64,000 nucleotides of DNA. It comes from JBPEWY01 sp965224095 (lineage in GTDB: Bacteria > Bacteroidota > Bacteroidia > Flavobacteriales > Flavobacteriaceae). Below, piece by piece: positions 1 through 9,842 of the stretch. Position 1 is the stretch's first letter. Every line of letters begins with the position of its first letter. Location: contig OZ245039.1 in the NCBI GenBank assembly GCA_965224095.1, positions 992,001 through 1,056,000 of the forward strand, given 5' to 3'. The position numbers and the translations under genes are program-made. Below the pieces are notes generated by a model. The model had not been told where the DNA came from. It saw only the letters and a list, made by a program, of their open reading frames with translations, and ran no database searches.

Positions 1-2681
1 TTTCTCCTCCGGGGTTAGAGGCAGAAACAGCTTGGCATTTGGTTAAAATCATCCATCATACTGGTGAAGAGATTAACTTTTTATATGATACTTATAACTA
101 TGAATATCATACTGGAATTACGCAAACGGTGAGTAATACAATTACCAATAGCAGTATCTCAAGCTCAACAGAAAACACATGCGTTAATAAGGTATTGGGA
201 AATATGGCGTTACTGACTGAAATCACTGCTCCATCTCTTGGGAAGATATTATTTCAATACTCCGATGGTATAGACACGGGAAAAGATAAAAAACTTGAAA
301 ACATTGCTATTCGTGATAAGAATGATTCCATTTTCAAAACATTCGACTTCACATATCAAATTATAGATTGTAACCTATCTTATTTAAATAACGATCCGGA
401 TATAACAACCCCGGAGGTCTATAAAAAGCGATTGTTTTTGGAAGCTATCACCGAGAAAGACCGCAATGGTTTAACGAATCCCCCACATAGTTTTGAATAT
501 ATTGATAGAGAGAATATGCCTCCTCGATTGTCTTATGCTCAGGATTATTGGGGGTATTTCAATGGGGCAGATGGAAACACACACCTGGTTAATGATTTGG
601 GCTACCCCTCATTGTTCGACAATTTTAATATTGTTTCTGATAGAAATCCAAATGGTGTATATGCACAAAAAGGACTTTTAAAAAAGGTGACATACCCTAC
701 CGGAGGAACAGCTGAATTATTCTTTGAATCACATACAACTTACAGCAATGAAAATCAATCTACCTTACCCCCGCTTGAAACATTGAATTTCTCTACTGAA
801 ACCAATACAACGGTTTTTACCGACACTGATATCCAAACGGTTAATGATATTCCATTTACCCAGAAGGTATACGCTAACGTATCTGTTTTTTTTAATGATT
901 ACAGTAGTGATTGTACTCCCGGGGCTGTTCCGGATCATCATATTAAAGCCACATTTACTGTCGTTGATTTAGCGACGAATCAAACTGTACCTTTTTTTAG
1001 AGAGGTTAGTAATGCTAATGACGTAAACATTGGTACTTACATAGCGCCACTGGATGGGGATGCCTACAATAAAGTATATGTTACATTACAAGAAGGTAAA
1101 TCATATAGTTTTGAGCTGAAGATTATTAATGCGTGCCTTTATGCCAGTGCGGAACTAAGTTATTATGCCACGGATCCTGTGGTAACGAGTACCTTTACCA
1201 ATAAAGCAATTGGAGGAGTACGCTTGCAGAAGGTAATCACTAATGATTTAAACCGAACACAGGTAAAAAAATACTTTTACAGCAATTTGGATACAATGAA
1301 TGCGTCTTCCGGCCTGGCTGAGTTACCAAGGATCATGTATATAAATTCACTTCATATCACTCCAGATGCAAACGGAAATCCTGTTTATAATTACACCCAT
1401 AGTTTGTCTTCCAATACGATGAATCCGTTATATGCTATGCAGAGTTATCATATAGGATACAATTATGTAATTGAGAGTTATGGAGATGATTTTCAAAATG
1501 GTGGTCAGGAAACTCGATTTGATATTGCATTACCGAGCCTGCCAGTGATAATAAATGAACAATTGGTACCCGGAACCCCCTATACGAATATTTTTGGAAC
1601 AGGAAGAGTTTTATCCTCCAAAACCTTTAAGAAAGAAAATGGTAGTTATCTTAACCTTAAAGAAACTACTAATAATTATACACATGATAATCAATTGGAT
1701 AAAACATTAAAAGTATATAGTGTAAGAAGGTATCAATCCGTGACTGGAATTCCTCACACAGCAGTGGATGATCCTGATTATGTGTATAACTTTCATGTTG
1801 CTCAATATAATGTCAATGCGCAATGGCATTACCTGTCTTCGACCACGGAAAAGGTATATGACGAAACGGGTCAAAACCCGGTAGAGACCATCACGAATTA
1901 TACCTATGACAACCCGACCCACCTGCAGGCCACCCGTGTGGCCACCACCAACAGCCTGGAGGAATCCCGTATCGAGCAGCGGTACTACCCGCACGATAAG
2001 GCACAGCTATCGGGGCTAAGCAGTGATGCTGCCACGGCTATCGATTCGCTGGTGGCACAACACCGGATCACCGAACTGCTTCAGGGAGAGACCTATGAGG
2101 ACAGCAATACCGACGGTACACCCGATCCCGGAGAGCTGCTCACCGCCCGGCGTACCAATTACAAACTACAACCCAGCGGACTAACCCTGCCCGGGGAATT
2201 GCAAACCCTGGTGGGCCCGGAATCGGCCACCAATACCCTGGATACCCGTATTCGCTACCAGAGTTATGATCACTGGGGCAATGTCCGGGAAGTAGCCAAA
2301 GAAGGCGGAGGCACCATTGTATATATCTGGGGGTACGGCCATCAGTATCCCATTGCCAAAATAGAAGGCGCCACCTATACGGAGGTATCCTCCCTGGTGG
2401 CAAATCTGGAATCGCTCTCCGATGCCGATACCGACCGTACCAGAGGCAGTACCGGCACCGAAGGAGCCCTGCGCGATGCCCTGAATAATTTACGTACGCA
2501 ACTGCCCGATGCCCTGGTGAGTACCTATACCTACGATCCGCTGATCGGACTCACCAGTACCACCGACGCTTCGGGTTATACCATGTATTACGAATACGAC
2601 AGCTTTAACCGGTTAACAGCCATTCGCGACGATCAGGGCAAGCTGCTCTCAGAGAACCAGTACCACTACAAAAACCAGTAA
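1..2681 (+). CDS. RHS/YD-repeat protein, 5' end outside window
   Basis: The reading frame is already open at the first bases of the window, so this is the 3' part of a longer gene; the first possible in-window start (a TTG at 39) is probably not real. About 890 residues are visible. The C-terminal quarter carries YD-type repeats (YTYDP, YYEYDSFNRLT), the hallmark of RHS proteins, which form a large beta-cage shell. The middle is beta-rich with no enzyme motif that I recognise. No toxin tip follows: the protein stops right after the last YD repeat. The next RHS gene starts 10 bases later in the same direction, so the two are probably co-transcribed and may act together. Base composition changes near 1850, from AT-rich to clearly GC-rich, which suggests a mosaic origin. 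Confidence 0.8.
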   Translation, partial: SPPGLEAETAWHLVKIIHHTGEEINFLYDTYNYEYHTGITQTVSNTITNSSISSSTENTCVNKVLGNMALLTEITAPSLGKILFQYSDGIDTGKDKKLENIAIRDKNDSIFKTFDFTYQIIDCNLSYLNNDPDITTPEVYKKRLFLEAITEKDRNGLTNPPHSFEYIDRENMPPRLSYAQDYWGYFNGADGNTHLVNDLGYPSLFDNFNIVSDRNPNGVYAQKGLLKKVTYPTGGTAELFFESHTTYSNENQSTLPPLETLNFSTETNTTVFTDTDIQTVNDIPFTQKVYANVSVFFNDYSSDCTPGAVPDHHIKATFTVVDLATNQTVPFFREVSNANDVNIGTYIAPLDGDAYNKVYVTLQEGKSYSFELKIINACLYASAELSYYATDPVVTSTFTNKAIGGVRLQKVITNDLNRTQVKKYFYSNLDTMNASSGLAELPRIMYINSLHITPDANGNPVYNYTHSLSSNTMNPLYAMQSYHIGYNYVIESYGDDFQNGGQETRFDIALPSLPVIINEQLVPGTPYTNIFGTGRVLSSKTFKKENGSYLNLKETTNNYTHDNQLDKTLKVYSVRRYQSVTGIPHTAVDDPDYVYNFHVAQYNVNAQWHYLSSTTEKVYDETGQNPVETITNYTYDNPTHLQATRVATTNSLEESRIEQRYYPHDKAQLSGLSSDAATAIDSLVAQHRITELLQGETYEDSNTDGTPDPGELLTARRTNYKLQPSGLTLPGELQTLVGPESATNTLDTRIRYQSYDHWGNVREVAKEGGGTIVYIWGYGHQYPIAKIEGATYTEVSSLVANLESLSDADTDRTRGSTGTEGALRDALNNLRTQLPDALVSTYTYDPLIGLTSTTDASGYTMYYEYDSFNRLTAIRDDQGKLLSENQYHYKNQ

Positions 2682-2691
2682 AAGAAGCATC

Positions 2692-5600
2692 ATGAAAAAG
2701 CAATTCTATAGTTTGTTTGTCTTTGTATTCGGGGGATTGGGTGTGGTCTGCGGCCAAAGCACGGAAGTATACCTGAATGCAGGGAGCGATACCGAAGCGG
2801 TTTTTAACGGTAGGCCCCACCTGGGCGATGTAAACCTGACCACGTATTACAGCGGGGGCTCTTCCTATACCAATGCCAATTACAACCAGCAGGAAACCCT
2901 GTTTGATTCGGAGTCCTACGGGGCCACCGTGGGCGGGGTGCTTACCTATAACATCCCGGTTCCCAATGGGAACTACACGGTAAAAACCCATCATAACGAG
3001 TTATGGTTCGGTGTAGATGGTGTGGAAGGAGGCCCCGGCAAACGGGTTTATGATATTATCCTGGAGGGTGTGGTGCGCTACAGCGATTTCGATCTGGCAG
3101 TGGTTAACAACAACAACCCCTATACCTTTACAGTAAACGCAGTGGCGGTAAGCGATGGTTTTTTAACCCTGGAGCTGGATGCCTCTGTAGACCGCGCCCA
3201 TATCAATGGCCTGGCCATTATCTCGGAAGACCCGGGTAATACCACCGAGCGCTATATCAATATGGGAACCCTGGATGATTTCACTCACCAGGGCAAGCTC
3301 TATGAATCGGAACTAAAAAACCGGTTTAACTCCACCGAGACCTATAGCAATACATCGGCCAGCAGTGAGGCGCTGTTTCAAAGCGAACGCTATATGGATA
3401 ATACGGTAGGGAGTTTGAATTACGATATCAAGGTGCCCAATGGTACCTATACGGTCAAGACCCATCACAACGAGCTGTGGTTTGGCAGCTCCCACCCCTC
3501 GGCCCCACCGGCCGCAGCAGGCAACCGGGTTTTTGATATTATCATTGAAGGGGCGCTGCTGGCCCATGATTTTGATATCTATACGGTAGGCAACAGCGCT
3601 TATACCCATACCTTTACCGGAGTGGTGGTCAGCGACGGGGTACTGAGTATTGAAATGCCTGCCTCGGTTGATAATGCCACGATCAGCGGAATTGCCATCG
3701 AACAGACCGCCGGAGGCACCACCAGTTTGTATTTCAATGCCGGAGGCGCCACAGTAAGCTATAACGGACATAGCTATGTGGGAGACTCCGATATATTTCT
3801 CAGCGGAAACAGCTCCTACAGCTACCGGTACCTTCCCCTGCCGGAGGTACTGCTCACCACCGAGCGCTACGGTCCCAACGGAACCCTGAGCTATACCATC
3901 CCCCTGGCCAATGGGATCTACAGGGTTCAGACCCACCATAACGAGGCCTGGTTCGGTAAGGGCAACGGGGCCCCTTCGGCCCAGGCGGGCCGCAGAGTAT
4001 TTGATATCTCCCTGGAGGGTCAACTGGTTAAGGATGATTTTGATATCTACAGTGAGAGTTATAACTACCCGACCACACTGACCTTTACCGGGGTACTGGT
4101 CAGCGACGGGGTACTGAACCTGGATATGATCTCCTCGGCCGATAACCCGCAGATCAACGGAATCAGCATCACCCAACAGAGCCCCTATCATGTACCGGCC
4201 CTGACCCAGAGTGAGAACTATGTATTTACCCGGAGCTACCAAAGGGCCATGGACAGTTTTGATCCGACCCAGGTAAGCGATGCCGATGTGATCGAACAGG
4301 TCACCTACTTTGACGGACTGGGCCGCCCCAAACAGCAGATCGCCCTGGAGGCCACCCGCCTGTATACCGATATCAGCAGTTTTGTATCGATCCCCCAGTG
4401 GCAGATGGACTGGAGCACCGGCACCGGAGGTACGCCCTTTTACAATAAAAACGGAGACACCCTGGAGAATGAGCGCCTCGAGGGCAGCGATCCGTATAAC
4501 AATACCTCACTGCTTTGGATGTGCAGCGACCAGGATACCCTCTCAGCAGGCGACGGAGGCTGGAACACCGATAATTTTAATATCGATATTAATAAGACCT
4601 ATCGCTATACGGTATGGGTTAAACGAACGGGCTCCCATGAAGGGACCACCTATCACGGTACCCAGAATGTAAACAACCTGGACGGCACCCCCAATAGCAA
4701 TCCATACTTCTGGTATGGCGATGTGCCGCAGCTGGATCAGTGGTACCTGCTGGTGGGGGTGGTACACCCGTATGATTATACCGGGGGCGATAGCGGGATA
4801 AGCGGGGTGTATGATACCTCGGGTAATAAAGTAGCCGATGGCAGTGAATACACCTGGCGTTCGGATATGAGTGTTACCCGTTTCAGGGATTATTTGTTTT
4901 ACTGCTCGGATGCTTCGGTAAGGCAGTATTTCTACGGGCCGCTACTGCAAAGCCTGGACGGGACCGAGAATACCCTCTCGGAGGTACTGGGCTCGGACCA
5001 CAGCTTAAAGGATCTGGTAACCCATATCGGGTATGATGCCTTTGGGCGCCAGGATAAAACGTGGCTTCCCTACCAGGCCGCTCTGGGGGCCGCAGGCAGC
5101 TACCGGGGGGATGTATCAGAGACCACAAAGAGTTTTTACCTGAAACACTACCCGGATGATTTTCCAGGGCTTACCCCTACCCAGGTCAATGCCTACTCCC
5201 AGACCGATTTTGAGGCCTCGCCGCTGAACCGTCCAAAGAGACAGGCCGCCCCGGGGAAAGACTGGGCTCTGGGCAGTGGCCATGAGATTGCCTTTGGCTA
5301 TCAGAGCAATGCCGCAGCAGCAGTTAGAAAATTCACCGTGAGTTTTCCCGATGCAAACAACCCGCTGGAGCCCGAGCTGAGTTTTGGCACCTCGGACCAC
5401 TACCCTGCAAACACCCTGTATAAAACCATCACCAAAGACGAGAACCACCCCAAGGACGGGACGATGGATCACAGCACCGAGGAGTTTAAGGATAAAGACG
5501 CCAGGGTGGTACTCAAACGCAGTTATAACAATCAAACCGCACATGACACCTATTATGTGTACAGCAAATACGGCCAGTTGAGTTATGTACTGCCCCCGAA

Positions 5601-8313
5601 GGCCATCGAGAAACTCACCCAGATCGGTTTTGATAAAACCCATAGCGATTACCCGGCCATAATGGATGCGCTGTGCTACCAGTACAAATACGATTACAGG
5701 AACCGCCTGGTGGAGAAGAAGATCCCGGGCAAGGGCTGGGAGTATATTGTGTATAACCAACTGGATCAGCCCATCCTTACCCAGGATGCCAATCAACGGG
5801 CAAACAACCAGTGGCTCTTTACCAAGTATGATATCTTTGGAAGAAGTGTACAGACGGGGATCTACAGCCATGGCAGTACCCTGGATCAAAAGCAGATGGC
5901 CGCCGTGTATACCACCTATTACCAAAACAATCCCACGGCCCGGGTGTATGAGGCCAAAAACACCGACGGGCTCACCCATTACTATACCAATGAGAGCTTC
6001 CCGGTGGCAAACCTGGAGGTGCATGCGGTGCATTATTTTGATAATTACAGTTTTGATACGGCCCAGCAGTCTCTACCGGCCACAACCGGTTTCGGGCAAT
6101 CGGTGATCAATTACGATAACAACAGCCCGCAGCAAACCAAGGGGCAGGCCACCGGAAGTAAAGTCAGGGTATTGGGAACCGGTTTATGGATCACCACCCT
6201 GATGGGCTATGACACCAAAAAGCGGGTGATCTACCAGACAAGCAATAATGCTTATTTACAAACTACCGATATCACCGAGCGCGAGGTGGACTTTCCCGGG
6301 CGGATAACAAAACAGAAAAACACCCATAGTAAAAACGGGCAGAATATTGTAACTTTGGATACGATGAGCTATGATGAAAACGGGCGGCTTACAGGTCAGA
6401 GCCAGGAACTGGCGGGGCATACCGAGCAATTGGCAGAAAATACCTATGACAACCTGGGGCAGCTTATCCAGAAGAATGTGGGCAATAGCCCCGGGGCACC
6501 CTTACAAACGGTAGACTACCGGTATAATATACGGGGATGGCTCAAAGGGATTAATGATATTAATACGCTGGGAAGTGATCTTTTTGGTTTTAGCTTACAC
6601 TACAATAACCCTCAAAACGGAGCGACAGCCCTCTTTAATGGAAACATATCAGAAACACACTGGAAAACAGCTAATGACAATATCGAGCGGTGGTACTCGT
6701 ATGGATATGACCCCTTAAACAGAATCATCTCGGCTACCAGTAGTGATACCAACTATAACTTAGGACTGGTAGAATATGATAAAAACGGCAACATCACTAA
6801 ACTTCAAAGAAACGGACATTTAGATCCAAACGTTACTTCGTTTGGGCTGATGGATGACCTGACATATTCTTATAATGTTGGGAATAAACTTCAGGCCGTG
6901 GATGATGATCCGCTGGCAAGTTCTGTAACCGGATTTATAGACGGAGCGGAAAGCACCACCGAGTATACATACGATGATAACGGAAATATACTAACCGATA
7001 CCAATAAGGGTATTACAGGGGTTATCTATAATCATTTAAACTTACCCACTAAAGTAACCGTTGCTAGTAGCCAGCATAATGGAACGATTGATTATATATA
7101 TGATGCCACAGGAGTAAAACTTAAGAAAATTATAACCGATCCTGTGAATGGCGATTCTGAGACCATCTATGCAGGAAACTTTATTTATGAGGGTGGAAAC
7201 CTAAGAATGTTTACAACTTATGAAGGGTATATAGAACCCACCAATGATCCTGAACGACCTTTTATTTACACCTATCAATTTAAGGATCATTTAGGAAGCA
7301 TACGTCTATCCTATACCGATAGTGACCCTGACCCTGATGTTGAAACAGTAGAGGTTGTAGAAGAGAATAACTACTATCCCTTTGGATTACAGCACAAGGG
7401 TTATAATAATGTGATAAACGGAACGGAGAACAACTACCGGACGTTCCAAGGTCAGGAAGAGGAAAAAGAGTTGGGTAAGAACATCTATGCATTCCAATGG
7501 AGAGACTACGACCCAGCAATAGGACGCTTCAACAAAATTGATAGGTTCACTGAAGAGTACAAAAATGTGAGTCCATATCAATTTGCTCTTAATAGTCCAA
7601 TACGCTATACAGAAATTAAGGGAGACAGTATTAACCTACGTTCTATCCAGCAATATGATAAAAAGAACGGCACAAATTACACACAAACAATTATTAATAA
7701 TCTATCAAAAATAACAGGTTTGCAATTAACAGCGGATAGTAAAACAGGGATGTTGACTTATGCAACCGATGATGACGGAAATGCTATTGTAACACAGGTG
7801 GCTTATGAAGATGAAAATGGTGTGATAAGAGATGATGTAACCGTTGATGGTGGAAGTGAAACTGCAAGGAATGATTTAATATCTGCAATTGATAATAAAA
7901 AGACTGGCTTTGCAAGAATAAATAATAAATCTTCAGCACTAAGAGGTGGTCTATTGATAAATATATCGCCAACCCAAATAGATAAATTTATCAATGGAGC
8001 AAACAATGTTAATAACAATACTCTTGGCTATGGAATGACTTTTTTACATGAGATGCATCACTCGGCATTAGGTTTGGGAGTTGGGGATGATAATAGTAAA
8101 ATTGGAGCTACAGGAGGTGTTGTAGATAGAATGAATATTATCAGATCTCAATTGTCTAGTCAATCCTTTACGCAAAGCTATGGGCAAAGGACATCTTATA
8201 AGGCCGCTGGATATAGTGGAAAGGCATATTTGCCAATGGATCAGGGATCACTTGAAAGATTAAATAAAGGTAATAAGCCAACAACAGCATTGCAAAAATT
8301 TATTAAGTTTTAA
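2692..8313 (+). CDS. Secreted RHS polymorphic toxin with malectin-like repeats and zincin tip
   Basis: This 1873-residue protein has an N-terminal signal peptide (residues 1-22, ending VVCGQ). Three similar malectin-like repeats follow, at about 23-183, 184-343 and 344-498; each contains a THHNE(L/A)WFG motif and ends in an INGLAI-type strand, suggesting carbohydrate binding. A DUF6443-type segment begins near 500 (YFDGLGRPKQQ near 535), then a long RHS core. The RHS-associated core signature is near 1530-1640 (DHLGSIRLSY, YYPFG, then GRFNKIDRF). The last ~230 residues are unlike the core and AT-rich, and carry HEMHH at 1786-1790, an HExxH zinc metallopeptidase motif. This is the architecture of polymorphic toxins, whose tip is the effector. 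That the tip is a protease is inferred from the motif. It is followed one base later by a lipoprotein gene, the likely immunity partner. Confidence 0.85.
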   Translation: MKKQFYSLFVFVFGGLGVVCGQSTEVYLNAGSDTEAVFNGRPHLGDVNLTTYYSGGSSYTNANYNQQETLFDSESYGATVGGVLTYNIPVPNGNYTVKTHHNELWFGVDGVEGGPGKRVYDIILEGVVRYSDFDLAVVNNNNPYTFTVNAVAVSDGFLTLELDASVDRAHINGLAIISEDPGNTTERYINMGTLDDFTHQGKLYESELKNRFNSTETYSNTSASSEALFQSERYMDNTVGSLNYDIKVPNGTYTVKTHHNELWFGSSHPSAPPAAAGNRVFDIIIEGALLAHDFDIYTVGNSAYTHTFTGVVVSDGVLSIEMPASVDNATISGIAIEQTAGGTTSLYFNAGGATVSYNGHSYVGDSDIFLSGNSSYSYRYLPLPEVLLTTERYGPNGTLSYTIPLANGIYRVQTHHNEAWFGKGNGAPSAQAGRRVFDISLEGQLVKDDFDIYSESYNYPTTLTFTGVLVSDGVLNLDMISSADNPQINGISITQQSPYHVPALTQSENYVFTRSYQRAMDSFDPTQVSDADVIEQVTYFDGLGRPKQQIALEATRLYTDISSFVSIPQWQMDWSTGTGGTPFYNKNGDTLENERLEGSDPYNNTSLLWMCSDQDTLSAGDGGWNTDNFNIDINKTYRYTVWVKRTGSHEGTTYHGTQNVNNLDGTPNSNPYFWYGDVPQLDQWYLLVGVVHPYDYTGGDSGISGVYDTSGNKVADGSEYTWRSDMSVTRFRDYLFYCSDASVRQYFYGPLLQSLDGTENTLSEVLGSDHSLKDLVTHIGYDAFGRQDKTWLPYQAALGAAGSYRGDVSETTKSFYLKHYPDDFPGLTPTQVNAYSQTDFEASPLNRPKRQAAPGKDWALGSGHEIAFGYQSNAAAAVRKFTVSFPDANNPLEPELSFGTSDHYPANTLYKTITKDENHPKDGTMDHSTEEFKDKDARVVLKRSYNNQTAHDTYYVYSKYGQLSYVLPPKAIEKLTQIGFDKTHSDYPAIMDALCYQYKYDYRNRLVEKKIPGKGWEYIVYNQLDQPILTQDANQRANNQWLFTKYDIFGRSVQTGIYSHGSTLDQKQMAAVYTTYYQNNPTARVYEAKNTDGLTHYYTNESFPVANLEVHAVHYFDNYSFDTAQQSLPATTGFGQSVINYDNNSPQQTKGQATGSKVRVLGTGLWITTLMGYDTKKRVIYQTSNNAYLQTTDITEREVDFPGRITKQKNTHSKNGQNIVTLDTMSYDENGRLTGQSQELAGHTEQLAENTYDNLGQLIQKNVGNSPGAPLQTVDYRYNIRGWLKGINDINTLGSDLFGFSLHYNNPQNGATALFNGNISETHWKTANDNIERWYSYGYDPLNRIISATSSDTNYNLGLVEYDKNGNITKLQRNGHLDPNVTSFGLMDDLTYSYNVGNKLQAVDDDPLASSVTGFIDGAESTTEYTYDDNGNILTDTNKGITGVIYNHLNLPTKVTVASSQHNGTIDYIYDATGVKLKKIITDPVNGDSETIYAGNFIYEGGNLRMFTTYEGYIEPTNDPERPFIYTYQFKDHLGSIRLSYTDSDPDPDVETVEVVEENNYYPFGLQHKGYNNVINGTENNYRTFQGQEEEKELGKNIYAFQWRDYDPAIGRFNKIDRFTEEYKNVSPYQFALNSPIRYTEIKGDSINLRSIQQYDKKNGTNYTQTIINNLSKITGLQLTADSKTGMLTYATDDDGNAIVTQVAYEDENGVIRDDVTVDGGSETARNDLISAIDNKKTGFARINNKSSALRGGLLINISPTQIDKFINGANNVNNNTLGYGMTFLHEMHHSALGLGVGDDNSKIGATGGVVDRMNIIRSQLSSQSFTQSYGQRTSYKAAGYSGKAYLPMDQGSLERLNKGNKPTTALQKFIKF

Positions 8314-8314
8314 A

Positions 8315-8818
8315 ATGGAAAAAATAATATTAATAATGTTCGCATCACTTGTTTCCTGTGGCTCAAGCAAACAAGATAATATTAAAAGTGAAATCGGATA
8401 TGATGATAAAATTGTATTGGCATATGATTATGTTGCCAAAAATTACAATAACAAAATTATTGTCTCCAATGAAATGGTTGATATTGATATAGTGAATTTT
8501 GCAGAAAAAATAGCCGAGAAGCAAGGTAAAGAAATGTCTATCATCTTGGATTCTTTGATTAGGTTAAAAGGACGGAACGAATATAAATCCAAGCGATACC
8601 CGATTAAAGAACTTGTAAAAAACACAAACAATACAGGTGATTTGGAAGTCTTTTTCTCTGAACCGAAAGATGATTATGTAATGGTTGAAGTCTTTGAGAT
8701 AGATGATGAAAAAGACTACGAAAAGCTTACAATGTTTGGGAGTTCAGATGTTTATTTGCTGTATTTTAAAGGGAAAGAGATAATAGATAAGTACAAAATA
8801 AAACTTGATTACAATTAA
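8315..8818 (+). CDS. Small lipoprotein, probable immunity protein to the RHS tip
   Basis: The product has 167 residues, with a short hydrophobic signal and a lipobox ending in Cys (LVSC then GSS), so it should be lipid-anchored in the envelope. The rest is acidic and lysine-rich, with no domain that I recognise. It starts one base after the stop codon of the RHS gene and shares the AT-rich composition of the toxin tip rather than of the RHS core. In polymorphic toxin loci the gene directly after the variable tip is usually the immunity gene. An envelope lipoprotein would fit a toxin acting in the periplasm. The function is inferred from position only. Confidence 0.6.
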   Translation: MEKIILIMFASLVSCGSSKQDNIKSEIGYDDKIVLAYDYVAKNYNNKIIVSNEMVDIDIVNFAEKIAEKQGKEMSIILDSLIRLKGRNEYKSKRYPIKELVKNTNNTGDLEVFFSEPKDDYVMVEVFEIDDEKDYEKLTMFGSSDVYLLYFKGKEIIDKYKIKLDYN

Positions 8819-9272
8819 AATAAAAACCATTCTTCGGAACGCTTTTTTTGTATTTATGAAGGAAATGCTTTTTTAGCTCCGCAATTTACATAATCATTTT
8901 ATAAAAAGGAGTTCCATTTATGCCTCCATCTATATACATTGGATTTAGGTATACTGCTCAGTTGATCTTTAGTGAGTATATCCTCTAATAAACCATGACG
9001 GCATAAATGTTTAATCGATGTATCCCAGGATTGTCTCTGTCTTAACTGATATGGCATAAAAAAAGTCGCAAAACTAATAAAAGAACGTCTTGGTTTTATT
9101 ATTGAACGGTTTACTTATCCGTCACATTTTTCTTTAAGTCAAGATGTGTCATTGTCATGACAATCTTGCCTTGCGCCCGGAGGTTGCAAGGAAAAATAAT
9201 TGAAGTGAAACAAAGAACTTTAAGCCCCAAATATCCTTACCGAATAAACCTATGTTGTTTGGTAATTTGTGT
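8819..9272. other. Intergenic stretch with a gene fragment and palindromes
   Basis: This 454-base gap between the immunity-like lipoprotein and the mobilization gene holds no intact gene. On the minus strand it contains a short transposase-like fragment (8899-9057). On the right there is a perfect 14-base palindrome at 9151-9164 (ATTGTCATGACAAT) and a hairpin at 9169-9191 (CCTTGC paired with GCAAGG). There is no clear U-tract, so these do not look like a standard terminator. Confidence 0.6.
8899..9057 (-). pseudogene. Possible N-terminal transposase fragment
   Basis: A 52-codon minus-strand frame starts with MPYQLRQRQSWD and contains LLEDILTKDQL, then IPKSNVYRW, before stopping. The IP(K/R)S(N/T)xxRW pattern resembles the N-terminal helix-turn-helix region of transposases common in Bacteroidota, and the stop falls just after it, where the catalytic part would begin. 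No downstream DDE domain is present. It is probably an insertion-sequence relic, but a short chance frame cannot be excluded. Confidence 0.35.
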
Positions 9273-9842
9273 TTACTCGTTTTTAAGTCCTTGTTTATAA
9301 CGTGCAAGTTCTTCCGGGGCGATTTCTATTTTAAAATAGTTCTTTCCAAAAGTGGTGAATACTGGAGTGATTTTATTTAATAGATATTTCAGGAGTTCTT
9401 TCTTGTCTTTATATTTTAGCTCTAATCGCTCATATTTGGTTATGGGAACTGTGGTTTTTTCTTCTTCTATCTCTTTCTGAGTTTTCTCCAAAAATTTCTT
9501 TTCTACCAGTATGGGTTCTTTGTTTTTTGTATCTGCATCAAAAAGTGATAATAACATAGTCTCTATATTCACAAGGGGAACATTTTGACTCTTTTCAACA
9601 CTCTTAATAATAGCAATGGCCGCATTGATGCGTTTTCGGTTCTTTTCAATTTCATTGTTTAATTGAGGTCCAAATCGGTCATAGGGGGATACTCCATGCC
9701 AATAGAAAAAATCCATTAATGCCGTTAGTGTTTCGGATTGTGATCCGGAAATCTTTTTGGAAAACTTCCTGAACCTTTTTACCACAGATGATTTTAGATT
9801 CAGTGCCAGATATTCATACTCGTATTTACCTTTTACTTTCAT
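9273..9842 (-). CDS. BfmA/BtgA-like mobilization protein
   Basis: A 189-residue, highly charged protein. The N-terminal ~60 residues (YEYLALN, then VVKRFRKFSKKIS and SQSETLTALMDFF) look like a ribbon-helix-helix or similar small DNA-binding fold. This is the pattern I associate with the BfmA/BtgA family, accessory DNA-binding proteins for relaxase-driven transfer of Bacteroides mobilizable elements. The remainder is predicted helical and lysine/glutamate-rich (about residues 60-150). No relaxase gene is visible beside it, so the element may be a remnant or mobilized in trans. The preceding intergenic region contains several perfect inverted repeats that could be its target. The family assignment is from memory of its sequence style. 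Confidence 0.5.
   Translation of the reverse strand: MKVKGKYEYEYLALNLKSSVVKRFRKFSKKISGSQSETLTALMDFFYWHGVSPYDRFGPQLNNEIEKNRKRINAAIAIIKSVEKSQNVPLVNIETMLLSLFDADTKNKEPILVEKKFLEKTQKEIEEEKTTVPITKYERLELKYKDKKELLKYLLNKITPVFTTFGKNYFKIEIAPEELARYKQGLKNE

Noticed and set aside
3313..4242. Minus-strand frame of 309 codons opposite the malectin-like repeats
   Set aside because: The opposite strand encodes the repeats with conserved motifs. The repeated nature of the DNA explains the open frame and its repeated translation.
5116..6033. Long minus-strand frame of 305 codons inside the RHS gene
   Set aside because: It lies fully opposite a well-supported RHS reading frame with clear domains; its translation has no recognisable motif. 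It is a by-product of the GC-rich codon pattern.
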